From positions 1,067,666 to 1,131,665 of the forward strand of contig NW_003314292.1 of NCBI RefSeq assembly GCF_000143415.4: DNA of 64,000 bases, read 5' to 3'. Both the position numbers and the translations under genes were made by a program. Below, piece after piece: positions 34,215 through 43,349 of this stretch. This stretch comes from Selaginella moellendorffii. Taxonomy: Eukaryota; Streptophyta; Lycopodiopsida; Selaginellales; Selaginellaceae. The number at the start of each line of letters is the position of its first letter. Positions within the stretch are counted from its first letter, which is position 1. A model generated the notes under the pieces. The model saw only the letters and a list, made by a program, of their open reading frames with translations. It had not been told where the DNA came from and did not search any database.

Positions 34215-34683
34215 CATGAAAGTTTGACTCTTTTAACCACTATTATCTGATCTGGACCATTATCAAATGGAGGGTAGGGATTGCACAACAGCACAACATG
34301 AAATGTTGTCATTAAGCATTTGTTTTAGTTTATAACTACGTTAGAGTTTTTGTAATTTTTGCTAATGGTTAAGTACCCTGGAAAAATGTTCTTGAAAAAT
34401 GAATTTTAATAATGTTATGTATACTCAATAAGTGCTATAAAAGGTTGACATGTGTTGTTTGATGACTTTTATGATTATTTAAAAACCTATCTAAATATTT
34501 GAATTTATAGCTCAATTTTGTAAAATGTGCTACTAAGATGTTGATAATGGGGATACAATTGGATAATTCTAACAATATATTATGAGTTGTTTTTGCTAGT
34601 TACTATAGTAATACCGAACCTGTAGTAATTATTAATAGAATATTAGGTTTTTAAAGCTTTCATATATTAGATGGTCATTTACT

Positions 34684-34732
<49 letters not shown>

Positions 34733-34824
34733 TATAAAAAAATTATATATTTTTCCTAAATTGCATAATATTTATATGATACCAGAAAATTAATATTACA
34801 ATTTATAAAATTAATGTGGAGGAA
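34215..34824. other. AT-rich intergenic repeats with a (TAA)n tract
   Basis: No gene. About 16 TAA units lie at 34683-34731. The adjoining sequence matches 29.46 kb in reverse complement. Confidence 0.7.
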
Positions 34825-35701
34825 TAATTTTAATTATAATCTTAATTAAAAAATATTTAATTTAATTTCTAGTGTGAGTGCATAGAATATAAAAATGGAA
34901 TACAAAAATGTGCATATCAATTAGCCCAAAAACCTTAGATTTTATACATGAGCAAATAATCTAGATTGAAATCAATTCAACAACTATCAAAATCCCACTA
35001 TATTAATATTAGTATATGGCATTATAATTGTATACTTGGACTTCACATCATCCCTTCCTCTCATAATGATGAAAAAAAATTAAGGTTCTCTAGTAGAAGG
35101 GTTGGAATCTAGAAGAATATTAGGAAGAGGCATCGGTGAATCTGTAAATAATGCCATTTATTCCTACTCCCTTGTATAAAGTGGTTTTAAATGTTACATA
35201 TTCATAATTTTTGGAGGATCAACCTATTAAATGTCATGTCAAATTTTATAAATTTGCAATCTAACTTGCTAGAGCACTTAATATTAAACAAATTACATAT
35301 CATAAAATTGGGAAAATAAATTAACTCTAAATCATTTATTTTATACTTTGCAAGGGGATGATAATAGGAGTTATAATGCCATTCTTGTTCCACTTGTAGG
35401 CAGCCCAATGTCAAATTCAATTCATTTGCATTTTTATTTAAAGTAATTCTTATGTATTATAATGATTTACTTTGTGATAGCAAACATAATATATAATATT
35501 TTTTAAATGTTATTCCTAGAATCAAACTTTGAACACTTAATTAGTTTTAATGGAAAAAATTATGTATAAAATTCAACTGTGTTTAAAAATTTTAATTATA
35601 GTTTATTGAATGCCAAATTAATTTCATCATTTAGATTTAAGGACATTAATACTATTTATTAGAGTGATATAATAATAATATCTTCTAATTAATATTAAAC
35701 A
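34825..35701. mobile_element. Strongly mutated gypsy remnant next to RMI1
   Basis: Bases 34830-35440 align to 59310-59900 in the same orientation (LTR plus 3' end of pol), with differences mostly C-to-T and G-to-A in this copy. Its LTR ends at 35047 (CTTCACA, then the pyrimidine-rich complement of the polypurine tract). Bases about 35640-35701 are the other-orientation LTR terminus (ends AATTAATATTAAACA). The remnant thus holds the two outer ends of an oppositely oriented pair, with the centre missing. Confidence 0.7.
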
Positions 35702-37577
35702 AGTCCATCTCCATACTACTTGAGCTTTGGGCCTCAACTCGGGCGAGAAGGGTCCATCCATCTCCAGATGCATGTAGGTCGTTCACGGCCACAACCCTCA
35801 CGATGTCCCCAAATTCTATGTTCATGTATCCCTGAAGAAAATAACCAGTCAAAAGTACAAGAAGAAAAACAATAATACCTGGTATCTCTTGAGAAAAGCT
35901 TGAAGTTCTCTCATCTTTGATTTCATTCGCGCGTGTTCGTTGCTCGCTATAGCGGCACTTACTTCCAAAGGGGAGTGTCCGATCATCCTCTCAACCAGCT
36001 GGAAAATCGGAGACCGTAGTCTTGACTAAACAGAATTGAAGCTTTACCTCGTGGTTCACTAAAGCTTCTGTTAAAAGGCTCCCATCTTCGATGTATATCG
36101 CCAGCCGGTATGCATTGCGATCCTTGAAAAGGAACTCTTTCACGGCTGTAAGGAAACACTGTATCCAGAAAACGAATCGTGCTTTCTTTTTTCTTTTCTT
36201 TTGTTACCTTAACTCGGCCTGATTGAACTACACCGGACTCCATAAACCGCCTCTGTAGAACCGCCAGATACGTAAAGGGAGGGGACTCCAGGCTGTCTGC
36301 GGCTGAAAAATGGACGGGCATATGTCACGAAAATCTGAAGATCATAAAACTTACTGCGCAGTTGTCTTCTACTCCTGGTTTCATTGGATTGGAGGGAAAG
36401 CATACGAATACGCGAAGTTCCCAGGCCGATAGAAGTCTCGGAAGGTGTGCCAGACAAGGTCCGATGCGTAGTTTCGTCCTGTCCTGGAGGTGAACATCAA
36501 AAGCATTAGGCAGGGAGAGAAAACCTGAAAGGCCTTCTTTGTGTTTACTTGGTGTTTGTTCACTGTAGGAATATGAACCGCGAGAAAAATCTTCTATAGA
36601 AACAGGTGCTTGCCTTCCTGAAGACAAAAAAGTAGAGACAGAAAATCAAAATACAAGGATAGAAGAACGAAAGAAAGAAGGCAAACACAGTCACTGTGCA
36701 AAAGTTAGACCTGTATATGGATGATCACGAACAGTCGAAGAAGGTTGCTGCTCACTTCCAGGATTGGCTGCAGCACCATTGTTTTCTTGGACGTCAGGAG
36801 TTCGGGGCCAGGCAGCTTGTGTAAGTTGCTCTTCCAACGATGGTGGAGTAGTACCACGCGGGTGCCTGCAAATATCCTTAACTAGTACACGAAGAAGAAA
36901 ACTTTACCTGTTTCCCCGAGGAGGTTTGTTTACTTGATGTACCACTCTCTGTCGAGCCTCTTCAAGCTCTTGGACAACACCTCCTAGAACAGTAACAATT
37001 TCCGGGACAAGAAGAAACATCCCTCTCCGGATGCAGACATTCCTTACGCAAATCTGCGGTTGGGAGAAAGAAAAATCATGGAAAAGACTTTAAAGGATTT
37101 CTTGAACGTGTACCTTCAAACCAGCTGGTTGTAAGACTTTGAGCTGTGGGATAGGACGATACTCAATGCCAAAAACTCGTTGAGCACCGTCGGTCATGGA
37201 TAGCTTCAAGCATCGACTTCCAATTCCAGCATTTCTTTCCTGGTAGCGATCCTTGAGGCCGCAGCAAATGTCCACCGTTTCATCTACCTGTGTGCCATGC
37301 TCCCGTCGATAAAAAAAAATATAGAAAAACTTTCACTTACTTGTAGAACGAAAGGGCCCGCTAGCTCCACTTTGTGCATCGCCTGGACCCCTGGAGGAAG
37401 CACAGCATCGGTGACGAGATTGAAATCGGCAGCGAGGAGCTGCGCAAAGCATTTCTCGGCGCACAAGTCTACCGGCAACTGTGACGCTCCGATCTGCTCG
37501 CGCAGGCAAGAAGAAAGCCCCTGCGCCTTAGGCCGCATTCCGCGAGAAGCCATAATCTCCACAACCCGCTCCTCCAT
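35685..37577 (-). CDS. RMI1: RMI1, RecQ-mediated genome instability protein 1 (copy 1)
   Basis: RMI1 is an OB-fold subunit of the RecQ helicase/TOP3/RMI complex that dissolves recombination intermediates. Exons on the minus strand: 37577-37341, 37287-37114, 37053-36908, 36865-36711, 36617-36525, 36483-36355, 36302-36208, 36158-36048, 35998-35879, 35831-35685; all phases agree, 468 residues. Seen: N-terminal helices, OB1 with V-L-Q-V-D-E-T and I-P-Q-L, a Ser/Pro-rich linker, and C-terminal S-P-P-F-T-Y-L, G-R-V-K-C-F-L-T, I-Y-I-E-D-G-S and M-I-G-H-S-P-L-E. This is the only one of three copies with an uninterrupted frame. Its native tail is replaced: the stop TAG lies in a retrotransposon end beginning TGTTTAATATTAATTAG. 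It shares a short divergent promoter with the oligopeptidase fragment. Confidence 0.88.
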
Positions 37578-37646
37578 CGAAATCCCAAAACCCTACTAGG
37601 GTTCTAAGCATCCCGCCATTTTGCTAGCTTGAAAGGTTCCAGGAAT
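37578..37646. promoter_or_regulatory. Divergent RMI1/oligopeptidase promoter, unit 1
   Basis: About 70 bases separate the RMI1 ATG and the oligopeptidase ATG (37647). The equivalent interval occurs at 53355-53411 and 56509-56540. It contains an AACCCTACTAGGGTT inverted motif at about 37589-37603, partly lost in the other units. Confidence 0.5.
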
Positions 37647-38215
37647 ATGCTTGCCAAGCAAGGGCTTTATGGTGTTTTGCCGCGCGCACTCTCTTCTCTT
37701 CCAGATCGCGCATTGCGGCAATTCGATCCTGCCGTGCCGAGGATATCGTTCCCCAAGACGCGCCACGGCGTGACATGGGACGATCCCTGCCACTGGCTGC
37801 GAAATTCGGACGAATCAGCACGCGCAATCGACCATGGCTGGGACAAGGGAGCTGCAGCGCCAGATCCGCCAGGAAATGGCGAGTAGGATGGAGAAGGAGC
37901 TCGCGTCGCTGCCAGAGCGCTGGGGGCATTGGTGAGTTCTTCCCGTTTGAACTTTTTAGTTTTTGGCTTAGACGAAAAGCTTAATGACAATGTAGGAACT
38001 ATTTCGTGCAGATCCCACAAGGGAAAGAGTTTCCCATCTACTCGAGACGAAGAGCCCGCAAAGGTGGAAGGCTGAAGGCTTTCTTGACAAAATTTTCTCG
38101 ACAAGAAGCAGAGTGAAGTGATGATCGACATCAATGCGCTTGCTGCGAAGCACGATAAAGTTTTGAGGATCTATCCTTCGTTCTCTCGTCGTAGCTATCA
38201 TGAGGATGATCGATC
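37647..38215 (+). pseudogene. Prolyl oligopeptidase family gene fragment (unit 1)
   Basis: Exon 1 (MLAKQG, then S-F-P-K-T-R-H-G-V-T-W-D-D-P) and part of exon 2 (reads VQIPQGKEFPIYSRR) match the complete gene at 50662-53354. A deletion shifts frame after H-W-L-R-N-S, the second exon has frameshifts, and all catalytic exons are missing. Confidence 0.88.
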
Positions 38216-38729
38216 GAAAGGACCTGCATTGCGATGAATGAGATTCACAAAATTCGGCACTCTGAGACCAGGAAAGGAAACAAAGCGACTAGAACAAAAA
38301 TCAGGGAAGAGCTCACCACAGGCCACCGCCAACGGCCTGTGGCAACAAGTTTAATAATCCAACACATGATTCAACACAGCAATCCAGGAACATATAACTC
38401 GTCTTTGAAAGCATCGAGCTCATAAGACCAAACGTTTTGTGACGACTTAGTTTATAGCAGAACTTAGAGAAATTTTTGTCACTGCCTCGTATAACTCAGG
38501 TTTTTCCATGGTGAAGCGCAGCTGGTGTAGTGGTAGTATCCTCCCACCTCATCCGGATGGCTTATCTCCAAACAGATAGAGTCCAATGTTTTGGGCGAGA
38601 AGACACTAGCGTCACTACTTGGCCTTGTCCCATGAAATCGCCACCGTCCATCAAACATCATCCCAGCCGTCGATATAAACCCGTTTTGAAGAAGCTAGGT
38701 CTTCCATTCAGCAAGAAGGTCTGGGAGCG

Positions 38730-39653
38730 ATGGCGCGTGACACCGGTGAGTTGAGCGAGGATGACTGTAGTGAGCTTCTCAAGTTTTACATGAGGGGCAA
38801 GCGGCTGGGATGTGGAGGGCAAGGGCAGGTTTTCATGATCCATAATGGCCGCAACACATATGCTGGAAAGTTGTTTCGATCGGGGAGTGATGCCGAGAGA
38901 GAAGCTCGGCTCATGTCCAAGCTTCATGCCTGCCCTGGGGTCGTCTCCTTCAAGGGCTTTGTCCGGGAGAGAGATGGTGCCAAGTGCTATGGCACCATCG
39001 TCATGGAGCTGTGCGGCCCAAACCTATGCGAGGGATTGATCAACTGCGGGCCGATGAGGGAGGAGGATGCAGCGAAGACCATCAAGAAGCTGGCTGAAAC
39101 GCTCAAGGAGATCCACTCCAGGGGAATTATCCACCGGGATCTCAAGCCGGAGAACATTCTTGTCAAGCTCAATGCCACTGGTGTGCACGATGTTCTGATT
39201 GGAGACTTCGGGATAGCCACAGACCTGCACAGGGAGATGTCAAAGTACTGTGGCACGGAAAAGTATATGGCACCAGAGGTGATGGCGAGGAAGGGCCGCA
39301 AGGGAGAATCACAGAACTTCTACACGGCAGCCATTGATGTGTGGGGTTTGGGAGTCATTGCGTACGAGCTGTTGAAAGGTCACAAATCGAGAATGGAAAT
39401 CGATTTCTTGAGAGCGGGAGCATTTCCAACTGGTTTTGGCTCAGACCAGGCGGAGGATCTTCTCTGGGGGATGTTAGCTGTCGAACCGAGCAAGAGGGTA
39501 ACGCTGGACCGTGTGCTTGCACATCCCTGGATCGTGAAGCATTGCAGCAGCAGTAGCAAGATCGAGACGACGACACGCAGCAGGCGCTGTGGAATGAAGA
39601 GGAGTCTTCCCAGCGGCAGCGACTTGATCGTGAAAAAAGCTCGTGCAGCTTAA
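38730..39653 (+). CDS. Serine/threonine protein kinase, CAMK-like (copy 1, intact motifs)
   Basis: Single-exon, 307 residues. All kinase landmarks are present: glycine loop G27-C-G-G-Q-G32, Lys47 in Y-A-G-K-L, H135-R-D-L-K-P-E-N with Asp137, D159-F-G-I, T-E-K-Y-M-A-P-E, D-V-W-G-L-G-V, and a final A-H-P-W-I. There are no EF hands or transmembrane segment. The C-terminus is basic (K-R-S-L-P-S-G-S, V-K-K-A-R-A-A) and could be a nuclear signal. The nearest general fit is the CAMK/CDPK-like group; I cannot name a subfamily. The second copy at 54452-55375 has changed catalytic residues, so this is the likely functional one. Confidence 0.88.
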   Translation: MARDTGELSEDDCSELLKFYMRGKRLGCGGQGQVFMIHNGRNTYAGKLFRSGSDAEREARLMSKLHACPGVVSFKGFVRERDGAKCYGTIVMELCGPNLCEGLINCGPMREEDAAKTIKKLAETLKEIHSRGIIHRDLKPENILVKLNATGVHDVLIGDFGIATDLHREMSKYCGTEKYMAPEVMARKGRKGESQNFYTAAIDVWGLGVIAYELLKGHKSRMEIDFLRAGAFPTGFGSDQAEDLLWGMLAVEPSKRVTLDRVLAHPWIVKHCSSSSKIETTTRSRRCGMKRSLPSGSDLIVKKARAA

Positions 39654-39862
39654 GAACAAAAGCCAGCACCAGTTCGGTAAGCATCGTTTTTGATTGAAGA
39701 GTACAGGTACTAACTTTGCTTGCTTGGTCACCGGGTGGAATTTTTTTTGTGAGACAATGATCTTCTTGTCGAGAAAGATTTTCTATGGCAATGCAAGTAC
39801 TGTCTTTGCAAGTTATGAAGTTTCTTTTCTATTCTCTTGATGGGAACAGTCAAATTCAATAT

Positions 39863-39975
39863 AGTGGAAGGGATCGCTGATGATCCTGGCGGCAAATTGG
39901 AAGAGCTTCAACTCGCGCAAGAAGCCTCCATCCATTTCCGGATAGTCGTTCACGGCCACAACCCTATGCTGGAGA
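39863..39975 (-). pseudogene. Native RMI1 C-terminal tail fragment
   Basis: In one minus-strand frame it reads SGNGWRLLARVEALPICRQD and ends LPLY*. This matches the end of the RMI1 copy at 53411-54249 and continues the RVVAVN motif. Nothing upstream of the last exon is present. It marks the right breakpoint of duplication block A. Confidence 0.75.
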
Positions 39976-39984
39976 ACATAAAAG

Positions 39985-40179
39985 ATTCCCATAACCTTCA
40001 ATGTCAACTGTAGGGGAAGAACCAGTGCTGCTCAATGAGATGAAGTTGCCATTCCCAACAGTGGTGGAGCCATATTGTACAAGCAAACCCACACTAACTT
40101 GCACCAGAAAGGAGCATAGAATGAGGGAAGACACCACTGAAGCTGCCATTAGAAAATTGATTGATGAATTGATGAGCAT
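39985..40179 (-). pseudogene. Exon 1 fragment of the small secreted protein family
   Basis: Contains LLVQYGSTTVGNGNFISLSS and V-D-I-E-G-Y-G-N as in the genes at 42117-42656 and 49910-50492, but lacks the second exon. The hydrophobic leader is partly kept. Confidence 0.75.
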
Positions 40180-40319
40180 TTATTCCTTGATTTATATAAA
40201 ATGCAACACCTAATTCTGTCGATGCATTTGATAAATTGTGCAAGTTTTCTATAAAAAAATAGTGAATCAAATTGTCTTACCAAGAACAAATAAATACATA
40301 TACAACTGAAAACAAATGA

Positions 40320-40630
40320 CTACAAATACTTTGATCATAGCTCAACTTGACATGACTCAACATATCTCTTCATCATTTCTTTTGCAAGACCACCAGTAGA
40401 AGAAACAATGAGTGAACACAAACAATTGTAGCCTGCTTGGCAGCATGGATGCTCAAGAACAGTGCTCAAGAACAGTGCCAGACACACAGGGATGCATTAT
40501 TTTAGGAGATGAGCGAGAATTCTCCCAATTGGGGAAATGGCCAATTGCGACCAAGCTGAGGACAAGAACCTTTAGTCCTCTAGAATCCATTAGAGACACT
40601 CCACAGGTAGCAGCAGGAGCTCAGAATATT
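40320..40630 (-). pseudogene. Decayed lipid-transfer-like gene copy
   Basis: It aligns along its length to the gene at 42817-43137 in the same orientation, with insertions (a repeated CTCAAGAACAGTG) and frame breaks. With the fragment at 39985 it forms a partial tandem duplicate of the secreted-protein/LTP pair at 42.1-43.2 kb. Confidence 0.75.
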
Positions 40631-40639
40631 TCTTAGCTA

Positions 40640-41260
40640 ACAAGTAAAACATGAGCTTCTTTGACAAATTACATGTGATCAACGTAAGACTTTTACAAAT
40701 CAAGCTAATATCCGCTTGTCTCGTCTCCACAATAATTGCATTTCTTGCCAAGTTCTCCTTTTTCATCATGGAGAAATAAAGGTTCACCCTTTGGGGTCAC
40801 CATAAACAAAATATGTGTTTCCAATGAAGATTAAATACTGTTTTCTGGCTTGACGGCTGCGCGGCATTGGAGCTTTTGAGTTTGACTATAAAGATGAGAT
40901 GAGTAATAACAATGGAGAGATTAAGTACGATTCAGCATCATAATAGAAAACAAAACTCTTAACCTCTCACTCCATCACTCAATCCTTTTAAATGATATGG
41001 AAGTTGTGAAGATGGCATTCTGTCTCTCTTGAAGTTCTTCTCACACGTGCAAGAAGGTTGTGGGCCGGATCTTGTCATGGTTTCAAGGCATGCTCTAGCT
41101 GCAGAGAAGCTCGAGAAATCCTAGGAGTGAAAACAAGAATTTAACAGGAGAGCCACTTCCTGGAATCGACTCCATAGTGCACAATACACGACCTGGCCAC
41201 CAGCCATATACTGTCCTTCCCATCGCATGCCAAGTTGTCCATCAACGACAGATCATGAAA
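40640..41260. other. Intergenic, no gene seen
   Basis: A minus-strand stretch near 40730-40760 reads KKCNYCGDETSGY, a C-x2-C pair like BED zinc fingers of hAT transposases, in a short open frame. Too little for a gene call. Confidence 0.4.
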
Positions 41261-41267
41261 CTCCTTG

Positions 41268-42040
41268 TCACGGCGTGACCCACTCTTCTCCCTGTCTCTC
41301 AAAGATGATCAGTCCCTCATAGGTATTGCTCACCATCAAAAGCTGGTCCCGATCCAGCTGAAGGTAGCACCACCTATAAAATTCCAGCTCCAACCCATTG
41401 GCATCAACGTGAAAAGCTCTCCAGGAGCCCTCCCACAGGTTGTATATTGCAAACGTCTGGGGATTCGTGCAATACGTCACCACCTTACCGTGATCCAGCA
41501 CCGGATAGAAGACCTTCTGCGCTCTGATATATTCAGGTCTTCCTAGGCATTCTTCGTGCCTGGACCACTCGCCTCGAGCCGAGTCGTAGATGTATAACGA
41601 GGGTGCAAAACAGAACAATCGATCCCTTTCGCGGCTGTACACCACCATGTGAGTTAAGCTGCTGAGAACTGGCGGCAAAGGAACTTTCAAAGGAAGGAGT
41701 TGAGATCGCTGTAGCGCCAGACAAAGATGGAGGATAAGTACGAAAACTTGGCCATGCACAGCAAGCCGGTGTCGCTGCTGGCGATCCTCACGCCCACCGG
41801 CAGCGTCTGGAAGAGGCGCCACTCGCTGCGCGGGGAATTCTCAACCAGCTTGACGAAGAGGCATCCGTGAGGCAGAAGTGAGGGATGCAGCGGTGGCGTG
41901 CGTACCATTTGCGGAATCTGGGATCGTCGATTGTTCGTCGCCACTTGCGGCACACGCACCTCGCCTGGCAGAGATCGATTACGGACAGCCTCAAGAAGAA
42001 GATCTGCCACGAATTGCATCGTGTATACTCCGCTATTCAC
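41268..42040 (-). pseudogene. F-box protein with frameshifts
   Basis: One frame carries an F-box-like segment (LSVIDLCQARCVCRKWRRTI, about 41985-41925). The following beta-rich, kelch-like part continues in two other frames (W-R-L-F-Q-T-L-P, then L-P-P-V-L-S-S-L and A-I-Y-N-L-W-E-G-S-W). No splice signals explain both shifts, so it reads as a recent pseudogene. F-box proteins recruit substrates to SCF ubiquitin ligases. Confidence 0.6.
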
Positions 42041-42116
42041 CTACAAAAGCCAAAGATGGCCTTTTTCCATAAATGGAATCACTTACTACTTGATCTTGAT
42101 AACGAAAATCTTTGAA

Positions 42117-42656
42117 ATAACATCAATGCGTGAAGGAGACGGTTTGGAGAGGGCTTCCACAGTGGTATTGATGGATGATATCAGCCAGTGAGTTGACAAG
42201 TCGACTATCGGCTTTACCAAGGGATTCTTCTGTGGCACAAACAAGTGTGGTTCCTTGCATTGAATGGATTTGGGTTGAGAGATACATAAGGCTCCAAAAT
42301 ACTGCCCTTTACAGCTCTTGTACCAAGCCACCATCATCAAATTTTAAAACCAAAACAAATAAGTTGAAGTTACCTTGCAATCCATAAGTTGATGCTATTT
42401 GAGCAGCCATAACCACTGAGAACAAACGAACAGTGCCATTCTTCCCATATCCTTCAATATCAACTGCAAGGGCAGAACCAGTGCTGCTCAATGAGATGAA
42501 GTTGGCATTCCCGACAGTGGTGGAGCCATATTGTACAAGCAAACCCACGCTAACTGGAACCAGAAAGGCGCAGAGAACGAGCCAAGACACCAGTGAATCC
42601 GCCACTAGAAAATTAAATGATACCTTGAGATTTATATAAAACGATAAATTATGCAA
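42117..42656 (-). pseudogene. Small secreted protein family member, frame-broken
   Basis: Exon 1 keeps the hydrophobic leader and LLVQYGSTTVGNANFISLSS. Exon 2 (A-V-K-G-S-I-L-E-P-Y) begins after a GT-AG intron but loses bases in the segment matching H-T-Y-D-F-V-L-V-P-Q, so the frame shifts and ends early compared with the 49910-50492 gene. Confidence 0.7.
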
Positions 42657-42816
42657 GTTTTTAGTGAATCAAATTGTCTAGTTTACTTTCGTAATAATTA
42701 AAGAACCAACTTGCATATAAATACATATACAACTATATACACTTTTGAATGCCACTGAAAACAAATGCTCCATGATGGTTTCGCCTGTAAAGAACATTAG
42801 CATGCACATTCAGTGA

Positions 42817-43137
42817 CTACAAAATACTTTGATCATAGAACTTACATTGATAATCCTCTGGGAGCTTGAGTTGACATGACTCAACATATCTCTTCATCAT
42901 TTCTTTTGCAAGAACACCAGTAGAAGAAACAATGAGAGAACACAAACAATTGTAGCCTAGAACATTCACCGCTTGGCAGCAGTTCATGTCTGGATGCTCA
43001 AGAACAGTGCCAGATGCTACACTGGGAACGCATTCTTTGAGGTGATGAGCTCGATCGCACTGAGAATTCCCGCAATTGGGGAAATGGTCAATTGTGACCA
43101 AGCTGAGGACAAGAACGGTTAGTGCTCTGGAATCCAT
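42817..43137 (-). CDS. Non-specific lipid-transfer protein-like (eight-cysteine motif), secreted
   Basis: The ATG at 43137 gives a hydrophobic leader (ALTVLVLSLVTI), then the eight-cysteine pattern: C in G-N-S-Q-C, C in L-K-E-C, C-C in M-N-C-C, C-L-C, and two late cysteines (E-S-C, Y-Q-C), plus one extra cysteine after the leader. Such proteins bind lipids in the apoplast or at the membrane. A strong donor (T|GTAAGT) splits the last cysteine codon; splicing to the acceptor near 42792 also gives TGC, so both forms keep the cysteine but differ in tail. A decayed copy lies at 40320-40630. Confidence 0.75.
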   Translation of the reverse strand: MDSRALTVLVLSLVTIDHFPNCGNSQCDRAHHLKECVPSVASGTVLEHPDMNCCQAVNVLGYNCLCSLIVSSTGVLAKEMMKRYVESCQLKLPEDYQCKFYDQSIL

Positions 43138-43349
43138 TAGGGGCAACTCCACAGGTAGCAGCAAGGAAGCCTTTCTAGCTTCGAATATTTCTTAGCTAAC
43201 AAGTAAAAACATGTAGTTTGTTTGACAAATTGAGCTACATTGTGATTAAAGTAATAGACTTTTAAAAATCAAACTCTTACTATATTAGAAAGGTGGTGCT
43301 AAAAGTTGGTGACTAATTGATATTACCTTTGGCGCTAAAGTATTGCGAT

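Larger units (their letters stand above)
34825..39975. repeat. Segmental inverted duplication, block A
   Basis: Read in reverse complement, this block has the same order as 54136-59900: RMI1 native tail, kinase, oligopeptidase fragment, RMI1, retrotransposon end. Sequence identity is high in exons and introns. The right breakpoint lies near 39975, within the last exon of an RMI1 copy. Confidence 0.9.

Noticed and set aside
34683-34731. CRISPR-like or structured repeat
   Set aside because: It is a plain (TAA)n microsatellite, and the DNA is plant nuclear.
38515-38560. A tRNA-like D-arm (GGTGTAGTGGTAGTATC)
   Set aside because: No matching anticodon stem or T-arm (GGTTCGA-type box) follows within 60 bases, and the ends cannot pair. 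Probably chance or a tRNA-derived relic.
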